From the NCBI GenBank assembly GCA_026419195.1, contig JANZZV010000003.1, positions 209,903 to 273,902 on the forward strand: a stretch of DNA of 64,000 nt. Reading direction: 5' to 3'. Under the pieces are notes generated by a model. That model ran no database searches, was not told where the DNA came from, and saw nothing but the letters and a program-made list of their open reading frames with translations. The DNA is from Fervidobacterium sp. GTDB lineage: Bacteria; Thermotogota; Thermotogae; Thermotogales; Fervidobacteriaceae. Made by a program: the position numbers and the translations under genes. Shown here in pieces: positions 38,197 through 45,679 of the stretch. How positions within the stretch are numbered: the first letter of the stretch is position 1; every line of letters starts with the position of its first letter.

Positions 38197-39293
38197 AGAA
38201 ACTTTTGGCGGTTGTTCTTTTAGCAGTTGTTTTGACACTCGGTTTTTCTTTTAAGGCCATTATGGTAACGGACACAGGAGGGCTTGGTGACAAGTCTTTC
38301 AACGACGGTACTTGGGCAGGTATCGAAAAGGCAGCGAAGGAACTGAAAGTAGAGGCAAAGGTCATTATGTCACAAGAGCAGTCGGATTACATTCCAAACT
38401 TAACAAAAGCAGCTGAAGAAGTTATGAAAGAAAAAGATGGTGGAATTGTATTTGCAGTTGGATTCATGATGACAGATGCACTCGAAAAAGTAGCAAAACA
38501 ATATCCAACGGTGTATTTTGCAGGTATCGACATTGCATTCGAAAAAGAACTTCCAAACGTTATAAATTTCCTGTTTAAAGAACAAGAATCAGCGTTCTTA
38601 GTCGGTTATATCGCAGCAGCTATGACAAAAACAGGTAAAGTAGGTTTCGTGGGTGGTATTCCGATTCCTCCAGTTGAAAGATTCAGATACGGTTACGAAG
38701 CAGGTATAAAAGCTTACACTGATCTTAAAGGTAAGAAAGTAACAGTAATTAAAGGTTACACAAACGAGTTCAGCGATCCAAAGAAGGGTAAAGACCTTGC
38801 AAATTCACAATTCTCTCAAGGTGTAGATATTATCTTTGCAGCAGCAGGTGCTTGTGGTAACGGTGTTATCGAAGCTGCAAAGGAAAGAAGCGAAAAATTG
38901 GCAGGCAAGGGACTTGAAAATATTAAAAAGTACGCACTATCAGGTAAAGCCCTTTTCTACGCAATTGGTGTCGATGTTGACCAGGACTATATGGCACCTG
39001 GAGTAGTTTTAACAAGCGCAATGAAAGGTATTGATACAGCAGGATACTATGGTGTTAAATGGGCATTCACAGGTCAATTCAAGGGTGGTACAAAGAATCT
39101 CGGTTTGAAAGAACAAGGTGTAAGGATGTCAGAACTCAAATACACAAAAGATATGATCGAAAAACTTGCTCCAAATGCATTGAAAGAACTTGATTACCTC
39201 AAACAATTAGTAATTGAAGGAAAGATAACAATTCCTGATTCGGAAGAATCCTTGAAAGCCTTCACAGTTAAAGGAATAAAACTTCCAAAGTAA
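38193..39293 (+). CDS. BMP/PnrA-family purine nucleoside-binding protein
   Basis: This 366-residue extracytoplasmic receptor belongs to the basic membrane protein (PnrA/TmpC) family, which delivers purine nucleosides to an ABC importer. The conserved opening DTGGLGDKSFNDGTWAG (from about residue 28), the central VGFVGGIPIPPVERF and VDVDQDYMAPGVVLTSAMK near residue 260 are visible. It has a cleavable signal peptide but no lipobox cysteine, unlike most members, so it is probably free in the periplasm under the toga. It precedes one ATPase and two permease genes. Two stacked hairpins follow it, likely to raise its level over the transporter. Confidence 0.9.
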   Translation: MKKLLAVVLLAVVLTLGFSFKAIMVTDTGGLGDKSFNDGTWAGIEKAAKELKVEAKVIMSQEQSDYIPNLTKAAEEVMKEKDGGIVFAVGFMMTDALEKVAKQYPTVYFAGIDIAFEKELPNVINFLFKEQESAFLVGYIAAAMTKTGKVGFVGGIPIPPVERFRYGYEAGIKAYTDLKGKKVTVIKGYTNEFSDPKKGKDLANSQFSQGVDIIFAAAGACGNGVIEAAKERSEKLAGKGLENIKKYALSGKALFYAIGVDVDQDYMAPGVVLTSAMKGIDTAGYYGVKWAFTGQFKGGTKNLGLKEQGVRMSELKYTKDMIEKLAPNALKELDYLKQLVIEGKITIPDSEESLKAFTVKGIKLPK

Positions 39294-39328
39294 TAAAGTC
39301 AAAAGCAGACCTTTTCAAAGATTTCCAC

Positions 39329-39386
39329 TATGGGGGCTCTGGCCCCCCATTTTGATAGATTGCTTAATTTCAAGTAATCTATCAAA
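39329..39386 (+). terminator. Two adjacent hairpins after the BMP receptor gene
   Basis: TATGGGGGC-TCTG-GCCCCCCATTTT (39330-39353) has a GC-rich stem and short T tract. It is followed at once by TTTGATAGATTGCTT-AATTTC-AAGTAATCTATCAAA (39351-39386). Together they could stop part of the transcripts or protect the receptor mRNA end. Confidence 0.65.
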
Positions 39387-39445
39387 GTGGAAGTATCGGT
39401 CTAAATCAATGTGTTTAAGTATGATCATATGGAGGTGGACTTTTA

Positions 39446-41011
39446 GTGAGTTCGAAAGTTCAGCAGAAATCACAAGAACACAAGTATGCAGTAGAGATGA
39501 TAGAAATTACAAAGAGGTTTCCAGGTGTACTGGCAAATGATAGGGTCACGATTCGCATAGAAAAGGGGGAAATCCACGCTATTGTTGGAGAAAACGGTGC
39601 TGGCAAGAGTACTCTCATGAATCAACTATACGGGCTTTACCATCCTGATAGTGGTGAAATTAAGATATTTGGTGAGAAAAAAGTTTTTGTAGGACCACGT
39701 GATGCTATAAAGGCCGGAATCGGAATGGTTCACCAACATTTTATGCTTGTGAACACTCTTACTGTTGCCGAGAATGTGGTACTTGGTAGCGAACCAACAA
39801 AAGGTGTAAATTTTGACTTGGCAAGGGCAAAGAGAGACGTGAAAGAATTATCAGAAAAGTATGGTTTGTATGTAGACGTTGATGCAAAGATAGAAGACAT
39901 ACCAGTTGGTATGCAACAAAGGGTTGAAATTATAAAAACGCTTTACAGGGGTGCAAACATAATCATACTTGACGAACCAACTGCAGTGCTTACACCTCAA
40001 GAAGTTGAAGAATTATTTGTTATTATGCGGAACTTACAAAACGCGGGAAAAACTATTTTATTTATATCCCATAAACTCAATGAAGTAATGGAAATAAGTG
40101 ACAGAATTACTGTCATGCGCGGCGGAAGGGTAACAGCCGAGTTAATTACAAAGCAAACTAACGAAAGAGAGATAGCTAAAGCAATGGTAGGTAGAGATGT
40201 GGTACTAAAGCTTGACAAAACACCACATAAACCAAAAGAAACAATATTTGAAGTCAAAGACATTTGGGTAAAGGATAACAGACATCTTGATGCTGTCAAA
40301 GGCGTATCATTTCAAGTTAGAAGAGGGGAAATTGTTGGTATAGCCGGTGTTGCAGGTAACGGGCAGACAGAGCTTATAGAAGCTATCACTGGTCTGAGAA
40401 AAATAGAAAAGGGAAGCATTTATTTTGATGGAATTGACGTTACAAATACTCATCCAAAGATCCTCAGAGAAATGGGAATGACTCATATTGCAGAAGACAG
40501 ACTCAAGCACGCCTTAATAAAACCTTTCCCAGCATACTATAATTCAATACTTGGTAAGCATTACAAGAAACCATTTTCAAAAAGTGGATTCTTGAACCAC
40601 AGTGAGATTAAGAGATTCACAATGGAATTGATGGAAGAATTTGACGTTAGACCACGCATAATAGATCATCTTGGTGGGAATTTTTCAGGAGGAAACCAGC
40701 AAAAGCTGGTTGTGGGAAGGGAAATAAAAGCTAATCCTAAGTTTATGGTGATAGCTCAACCAACCAGAGGTCTTGACGTTGGTGCTATTGAATTCATACA
40801 TAGGCAGATATTACGTATGAGGGAAAACGATGTTGCTATACTATTAATATCCATGGAGCTTGAAGAAATATTCTCGCTCAGTGATAGAATATTGGTTATG
40901 TACGAAGGTAAGATAATGGGTGAAGTTAAACCTGATGAGACTACTGTAGAAGAAGTGGGATTAATGATGGCTGGGAAAAGACTTGAAGAATTACGAGGTG
41001 GTAAAAAATGA
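39446..41011 (+). CDS. Nucleoside ABC transporter ATP-binding protein, two ATPase domains
   Basis: A 521-residue duplicated ATPase of the carbohydrate/nucleoside uptake class 2 importers. The first half has Walker A GENGAGKST (about residues 53-61), Walker B IIILDEPTA and a variant signature PVGMQQRVE; the second half has Walker A-like VAGNGQTELIEA with GKS/T replaced and a good signature FSGGNQQKL, the usual asymmetry in this class. It starts at GTG 39446 after GGAGGTGG. It overlaps the first permease by four bases. Genes of this type (Bacillus NupO/YufO-like) import purine nucleosides with the BMP receptor. Confidence 0.92.
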   Translation: MSSKVQQKSQEHKYAVEMIEITKRFPGVLANDRVTIRIEKGEIHAIVGENGAGKSTLMNQLYGLYHPDSGEIKIFGEKKVFVGPRDAIKAGIGMVHQHFMLVNTLTVAENVVLGSEPTKGVNFDLARAKRDVKELSEKYGLYVDVDAKIEDIPVGMQQRVEIIKTLYRGANIIILDEPTAVLTPQEVEELFVIMRNLQNAGKTILFISHKLNEVMEISDRITVMRGGRVTAELITKQTNEREIAKAMVGRDVVLKLDKTPHKPKETIFEVKDIWVKDNRHLDAVKGVSFQVRRGEIVGIAGVAGNGQTELIEAITGLRKIEKGSIYFDGIDVTNTHPKILREMGMTHIAEDRLKHALIKPFPAYYNSILGKHYKKPFSKSGFLNHSEIKRFTMELMEEFDVRPRIIDHLGGNFSGGNQQKLVVGREIKANPKFMVIAQPTRGLDVGAIEFIHRQILRMRENDVAILLISMELEEIFSLSDRILVMYEGKIMGEVKPDETTVEEVGLMMAGKRLEELRGGKK

Positions 41012-42042
41012 AGAAATTATTTGAAAGTGTTGCTGTTCCAATAATTTCCGTTCTTATCGCTTTACTTATATCAGCACTTGTCATAATGGCAATTGGAAAA
41101 AACCCCATACAAGCTTACGGGAAGCTTGTACACGGTGCTTTTGGAAACCAACAGGCTATAATAGATACGCTTATAAAAACAACACCACTTATATTAACCG
41201 GTCTTGCTGTTGGTTTTGGATTCAGAGCTGGTGTGTTTAATATAGGCGCAGAAGGACAAATGGCGATGGGTGCACTCATGGCAGCAAGTGTAGCAAGTAA
41301 TTTTGGTGGACTTCCACCTGCAGTTGCAATACCATTAACAATGTTGATAGGTATGGCAGCAGGAGCAGGTTGGGCGGCTATCGCTGGATTTTTGAAAGCA
41401 AAAACAGGGGCACATGAGGTAGTGACAACGATTATGCTCAACTGGACTACAACATACATTGCATCTTTTATGGTTACAGGTCCACTTGCAACAGGCTCAG
41501 GTACACCAAAAAGTCCTGAAATATCACTTTCAGCTCAATTACCTGTTTTGATGAAAGTTGGTGCGATGGAATTGAGTGCAGGTATAATAATTTCGATCGC
41601 TGCAGCAGTGTTCATGTATGTGTTTTTAAATAAAACAACAATAGGTTACGAGATCAAAGCAGTTGGTTTCAATCCTTATGCAGCAGAATACGGAGGTATC
41701 AGCGTAGCGAGAAATGTAGTACTCGCTATGGCAATCAGTGGTGCACTTGCCGGACTCGCTGGCGTTACCGAACTGATGGGAGTGCATCATAGATTTCTAG
41801 GAGAACTCTCTGGAGGAAAGGGTTTTGACGGGATTAGTATTGCATTGATTGGTCAAAATAATCCAATCGGAATAATATTCGCTGCATTGTTAATTGGAGC
41901 ACTGAGAACAGGCAGTAACGAAATGCAGTTTATGGGTGTTTCAAAATACGTTGTGATAATAGTACAAGCGATTGTAATTTTCTTAGTTGCTGCCGATAGA
42001 ATTGTTAGAACAATCTACGCAAAGAAGAGGGTGAAATCATGA
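41008..42042 (+). CDS. Nucleoside ABC transporter permease (first)
   Basis: A 344-residue membrane protein of the class 2 importer permease family, with about nine hydrophobic helices. The conserved GVFNIGAEGQMAMGAL block near residue 78 and GKGFDGISIALIG near residue 271 match the larger of two permeases in BMP-dependent nucleoside systems. It overlaps the ATPase gene upstream and the second permease gene downstream by four bases each, so the three products are translated as a coupled set. Confidence 0.92.
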   Translation: MKKLFESVAVPIISVLIALLISALVIMAIGKNPIQAYGKLVHGAFGNQQAIIDTLIKTTPLILTGLAVGFGFRAGVFNIGAEGQMAMGALMAASVASNFGGLPPAVAIPLTMLIGMAAGAGWAAIAGFLKAKTGAHEVVTTIMLNWTTTYIASFMVTGPLATGSGTPKSPEISLSAQLPVLMKVGAMELSAGIIISIAAAVFMYVFLNKTTIGYEIKAVGFNPYAAEYGGISVARNVVLAMAISGALAGLAGVTELMGVHHRFLGELSGGKGFDGISIALIGQNNPIGIIFAALLIGALRTGSNEMQFMGVSKYVVIIVQAIVIFLVAADRIVRTIYAKKRVKS

Positions 42043-42998
42043 GAGTTTTAAGCGCCATTTTTTCAATATTCCTCAATCCACAATTTTACAAAATAGCACT
42101 AACGGCAGCTACTCCTCTTATCTTTGCCTCTTTGGGCGGGGTTTTCAGTGAAATTACAGGAGTTGTAAACATAGCCCTTGAAGGGATCATTTTGATGGGA
42201 GCTTTCACCTCTATTGTCTTTACTTATCTGACAGGAAACGTATGGTTTGGCGTTCTAATGGCTATTATTAGTGGAATCCTACTTGCATTGCTACATGCGT
42301 GGGGTAGTATAAAGTGGGCTGGTAATCAGGTGGTGCTTGGTACATCTATTATACTTTTATCGCAAGGTTTAACCGGATTCTTGATGGAGCCTATCTTCGG
42401 TCAGCCTGGTCAAACGGACTTCGTTGGAAAGATCGATGAAGTAGTTATACCAGGATTAGTAAACGTTCCGTTCATAGGTCAAATTATAGGAGAAATAAGC
42501 CCGTTTGTTTACATTGCTTTCAGTTGTGTGGTGTTTGGCTGGTGGCTAATTTACAAAACAAAACTCGGTTTGAGGATGAGGGCAGTTGGAGAGAATCCAG
42601 AAGCAGCCGACACACTTGGCGTAAATGTCTTTGCAATAAGGTACTTTGGTGTGATAATGAGTGGTGTTTTCGCTTCGTTAGCCGGTGCGTATTTAAGTGT
42701 CGGTGAAATCGGTCAATTCAAAGAACTTATGTCCGGAGGAAGAGGGTTCATAGGATTAGCCGCAATGATTATAGGAAAATGGAACCCTGTCGGTGCGATG
42801 CTTGCTAGTTTGTTTTTTGGTGTGTTCGGTGCATTTTCAAATCAACTACAAAGCCTACAGCAAATTGCCGTTGCATCTAATGTTAAGTCGCTGTTTGACA
42901 CTATACCATTCATTTTGACCATAATAGTTGTGGCGGGTTTTGTTGGTAGATCAAGACCACCTGCAGCTGATGGTGTACCATATGAAAAGCATGATTGA
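42039..42998 (+). CDS. Nucleoside ABC transporter permease (second)
   Basis: A 319-residue permease, partner of the preceding one. It shows EITGVVNIALEGIILMGA near residue 39 and GGRGFIGLAAMIIGKWNP near residue 230, the paired motifs of the smaller class 2 permeases. It is the last gene of the transporter set; the YjbQ-family gene starts 39 bases later with GGGGTG and may be co-transcribed, since no terminator is seen between them. Confidence 0.92.
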   Translation: MRVLSAIFSIFLNPQFYKIALTAATPLIFASLGGVFSEITGVVNIALEGIILMGAFTSIVFTYLTGNVWFGVLMAIISGILLALLHAWGSIKWAGNQVVLGTSIILLSQGLTGFLMEPIFGQPGQTDFVGKIDEVVIPGLVNVPFIGQIIGEISPFVYIAFSCVVFGWWLIYKTKLGLRMRAVGENPEAADTLGVNVFAIRYFGVIMSGVFASLAGAYLSVGEIGQFKELMSGGRGFIGLAAMIIGKWNPVGAMLASLFFGVFGAFSNQLQSLQQIAVASNVKSLFDTIPFILTIIVVAGFVGRSRPPAADGVPYEKHD

Positions 42999-43037
42999 CA
43001 TATATTCAGTGTTAAGTAATGATAAGGGGTGTAAAAG

Positions 43038-43436
43038 ATGCTCTTTAAACTAGAAATTAACAGTAATAAACGCATTGAATTTATAGATATAACATCTAAA
43101 GTTTCAAATCTTGTTTCTCAATCAGGTATTAAAAATGGCTTATGCGTGATTTTTGTACCTCATACAACTTGTGGTATAACTATAAACGAACACGCCGACC
43201 CTTCGGTTGTAGAAGACTTAATAAATCATACATCAAAATTAGTACCAAGCAGTGAGAGATATAAACATACCGAAGGAAACTCAGATGCCCATATCAAAGC
43301 CTCTTTGTTTGGAAGCAATCTTTCAATTATTGTTGTTGATTCCAAGTTATTACTCGGCACGTGGCAAGGTATATTTTTATGTGAATTCGATGGTCCAAGG
43401 AGAAGAACTGTTTATATAAAACTATTGGAGGGATAA
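43038..43436 (+). CDS. YjbQ/UPF0047 family protein (first paralogue)
   Basis: A 132-residue single-domain protein of the YjbQ family. The conserved HTTCGITINEHAD (from about residue 47) and the C-terminal GTWQGIFLCEFDGPRRR are present; these carry the histidines and glutamates thought to form a metal-binding pocket. Members have been reported to rescue thiamine-phosphate synthase mutants weakly, but the physiological role is not settled. A second copy lies at 51575. The kinase gene follows after two bases, with its ribosome binding site inside the end of this gene. Confidence 0.85.
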   Translation: MLFKLEINSNKRIEFIDITSKVSNLVSQSGIKNGLCVIFVPHTTCGITINEHADPSVVEDLINHTSKLVPSSERYKHTEGNSDAHIKASLFGSNLSIIVVDSKLLLGTWQGIFLCEFDGPRRRTVYIKLLEG

Positions 43437-43438
43437 GC

Positions 43439-43921
43439 CTGAATCTACTTGTGGTGGGACTCCCAGGTAGTGGAAAGGACACTATAGTTAAGATATTATC
43501 TGAAGACTTTGGCTTTAATGTTATAAGAATTGAAGACATCTTTAAAATTGAAACCAAAAAGGATATATGTGATCTTGTAAAAAATAATGGATTTCAAAGT
43601 GTAGGTAAAATGGAAAGAAAAATTCTGAATAGATTTGAAAAAACTCGTGGTAAAATAATAATCGGTTGTGGTATTACGACAGACTTTTCTTCGAATAACT
43701 TTTTGATAATCTATCTAAAATGCTCAAAAGATAAATTTATTGAGAAATTCAAAAAGTGTGGTAGCAGAAACAGCCTTGAGAATCACTATAATACTTTTCA
43801 CAAATACTACAGTTCACAAGCTGATTTGGTAATATCAACAGAACACAAAATGAAATTTGAAATTGCGGCGATTATCAACGATTTTTACAAGAAAAATATC
43901 CTTCATAAGCAAAATGCTTGA
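43439..43921 (+). CDS. P-loop nucleotide kinase-like protein, probable CTG start
   Basis: A roughly 160-residue protein with Walker A GLPGSGKDT near residue 7, the form found in dephospho-CoA kinase-like and other small P-loop kinases. The rest is not clearly assigned: IIIGCGITTDF and the C-terminal helices fit an adenylate/dephospho-CoA-kinase-type fold, but the substrate is unknown. The start needs comment: no ATG, GTG or TTG lies at proper distance from the GGAGGG at 43427-43432, but CTG at 43439 does (six bases) and yields LNLLVVGLPGSG as expected for a first beta strand. The GTG codons at 43451 and 43454 would cut that strand. Confidence 0.65.
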   Translation: MNLLVVGLPGSGKDTIVKILSEDFGFNVIRIEDIFKIETKKDICDLVKNNGFQSVGKMERKILNRFEKTRGKIIIGCGITTDFSSNNFLIIYLKCSKDKFIEKFKKCGSRNSLENHYNTFHKYYSSQADLVISTEHKMKFEIAAIINDFYKKNILHKQNA

Positions 43922-43947
43922 TTTTTTAAAGATCTTTGTGATATAAT
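43918..43947 (+). promoter_or_regulatory. Upstream promoter of the HU gene
   Basis: TTGATT (43918-43923) and TATAAT (43942-43947) with an 18-base spacer. Confidence 0.55.
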
Positions 43948-43981
43948 ATCGTAGAAACCTGTATTTATCATACTCTTGATT

Positions 43982-44010
43982 TTGACACATCAAAAGTGCT
44001 ATTATATAAG
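43982..44010 (+). promoter_or_regulatory. Downstream promoter of the HU gene
   Basis: A perfect TTGACA (43982-43987) and TATAAG (44005-44010) with a 17-base spacer, about 35 bases before the ATG. Tandem promoters suit a highly expressed gene. Confidence 0.6.
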
Positions 44011-44044
44011 TGTATTTTCACCACTTTAAAAGGAGGGGGATTAC

Positions 44045-44320
44045 ATGAACAAAAAGGTACTTGTTAATGCGGTAGCGGAAAAAACGCAACTCAAGAAAAA
44101 AGATGTAAAAGCTGTTGTAGACACTCTCTTTGAAGTTATAGCGGAAGCTCTTGAAAAAGGCGAAAAAGTTCAACTTGTTGATTTCGGAACATTCGAAGTT
44201 AAGAAAATGGAAGGAAGAACAGGTGTAAATCCAAGAACGAAAGCAAAGATTAACATTCCATCGAGAAAGGTACCGAAATTCAAACCTGGAAAAGTTTTGA
44301 AGACAAGAGTCAACAAATAA
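44045..44320 (+). CDS. hup: HU-family DNA-binding protein
   Basis: The 91-residue nucleoid protein binds and bends DNA as a dimer. It begins MNKKVLVNAVAEK and carries the arm signature GRTGVNPRTKAKINIP, including the proline that intercalates at the tip. AGGAGGGGG precedes the ATG. It has tandem promoters and its own strong terminator, so it is a single-gene unit. IHF-like relatives differ in this arm, and here the HU form is clear. Confidence 0.96.
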   Translation: MNKKVLVNAVAEKTQLKKKDVKAVVDTLFEVIAEALEKGEKVQLVDFGTFEVKKMEGRTGVNPRTKAKINIPSRKVPKFKPGKVLKTRVNK

Positions 44321-44355
44321 TCAAGGTACAAAGTCATTGAAAAAATTTGTTCAAA

Positions 44356-44390
44356 AAAACCGGGGATTTGAAATCCCCGGTTGTTTTTTA
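44356..44390. terminator. Bidirectional terminator after HU
   Basis: AACCGGGGATTT-G-AAATCCCCGGTT flanked by seven A and a T-rich run. It lies between the convergent HU gene and the signalling operon. Confidence 0.9.
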
Positions 44391-44395
44391 TAATT

Positions 44396-45649
44396 TTAGT
44401 ACTGTGTATTTTCCTCTTGAATCATCTCCTCCAGACATCTGTATATATTTTCATCAAACTTTCCTTTTTCTACATCCGATTTTATCAAGCTAAGTACATC
44501 AGAAACATCCCACGCCTCTTTGTAAGTCCTTTTCGAAGAAAGCGCATCAAAGACATCAGCAACACCGATTATTCTACCAAATAAGGAAATTTCTCCATTT
44601 TTCTTTCCATATGGATAACCACTTCCATCAAGCCTTTCGTGATGCTCTAAGGCTCCACTTATTATATCCTCGTCTACGTACTTAATTTCTGAAAGTATCT
44701 CTGCACCGTATACTGTGTGATTTTTTATAACTTGGTACTCTTCATTCGTTAGTTTTCCAGGCTTAAGAAGAATACTGTCAGGTATCCCTATTTTTCCGAC
44801 ATCGTGAAGTATAGCGGAAAATTCCAATTTTTCAAGCATCTGTTGATTAAGTTTCATTCTTCTTCCAATTTCTACTGAATACATGGCAACATTTTTTGAA
44901 TGTTGATGTGTATATTTGTCTCTCTTATCTATAGCAATAGCAATTGCAAGTAAAAGTTTTTTGAAGTTCTCAGAAAATTTCTCATACTTCCATGTACTCA
45001 GTAATTTTCTACCAATCAACTTTGCGAATTGATCAACAATCTCAGCATCTTGTTGTACAAAACCTTCATCTTTGTTGAGCACTTCTATAACACCTATCTT
45101 TTGTTCTTCAACCCATATTGGTGCACCAACTATATTTCTTGTTTTGAACTTTGCTGCCTTATCAACTCCTTTGAAGTGGGCGGGATTGTTTTCTAAATCG
45201 TTGAAAATTAGAGCTTTGCCTTCTTGGAAGATCTTTCCTGCTATAGAATCCATGGGAACAGGTATGCTTTCTATCTTACCACTCGCCTTCCCAACTGTCA
45301 CAAGAAAACGCAGATGGTCTTGTTCGTACATGAGTATGGAAGCTGCTTCTGCGTTAATGATAGTGCATATTTCGTTTTGTATATCCTTGAGTAATTCATT
45401 CAACCTAAGATTATTATTTAGTTTCGCAGCTATATATACAACTTGGTCACGAAAGTTAGCAGGATTCACATTAATACCTAGGTTCAGAAGTTTATTCATT
45501 TTCTCTAAAAGCCAGGTAGAATACCCACCAAGTACGTAAAAAACCTTGTCTTGTATACTTACAGAAATCTTTGTTTTTCGACCATAAAGCTTTCCTTTGA
45601 ATTCATATCCACTTAACCATGTAGGAGATTCCACATAATCTTTCTCCAT
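44396..45649 (-). CDS. GAF-HD-GYP protein, probable cyclic-di-GMP phosphodiesterase
   Basis: A 417-residue soluble protein. Residues about 65-225 form a GAF sensor domain (NAEAASILMYEQ, GAPIWVEEQKIGVIEVLN) and about 235-410 an HD-GYP domain. All metal and signature residues are present: H282-D283 in LHDVGKIGIP, H336-H337 and the GYP-type motif in HHERLDGSGYP, and GVADVFDALSSKRTYK. Such domains hydrolyse cyclic di-GMP, or in some cases other cyclic dinucleotides. It has no membrane segment. The ATG at 45649 follows AAGGTGA; a frame reaching to 45667 lacks a site. It is the last gene of the five-gene operon that includes the adenylate cyclase and the FecR-domain protein. Confidence 0.88.
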   Translation of the reverse strand: MEKDYVESPTWLSGYEFKGKLYGRKTKISVSIQDKVFYVLGGYSTWLLEKMNKLLNLGINVNPANFRDQVVYIAAKLNNNLRLNELLKDIQNEICTIINAEAASILMYEQDHLRFLVTVGKASGKIESIPVPMDSIAGKIFQEGKALIFNDLENNPAHFKGVDKAAKFKTRNIVGAPIWVEEQKIGVIEVLNKDEGFVQQDAEIVDQFAKLIGRKLLSTWKYEKFSENFKKLLLAIAIAIDKRDKYTHQHSKNVAMYSVEIGRRMKLNQQMLEKLEFSAILHDVGKIGIPDSILLKPGKLTNEEYQVIKNHTVYGAEILSEIKYVDEDIISGALEHHERLDGSGYPYGKKNGEISLFGRIIGVADVFDALSSKRTYKEAWDVSDVLSLIKSDVEKGKFDENIYRCLEEMIQEENTQY

Positions 45650-45679
45650 TTCGTCACCTTCCTGCACTCAAAAACATCG

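Noticed and set aside
43038-43436. Naming the YjbQ protein a thiamine-phosphate synthase
   Set aside because: The weak complementation reported for family members does not prove this role, and no thiamine gene or TPP riboswitch is nearby.
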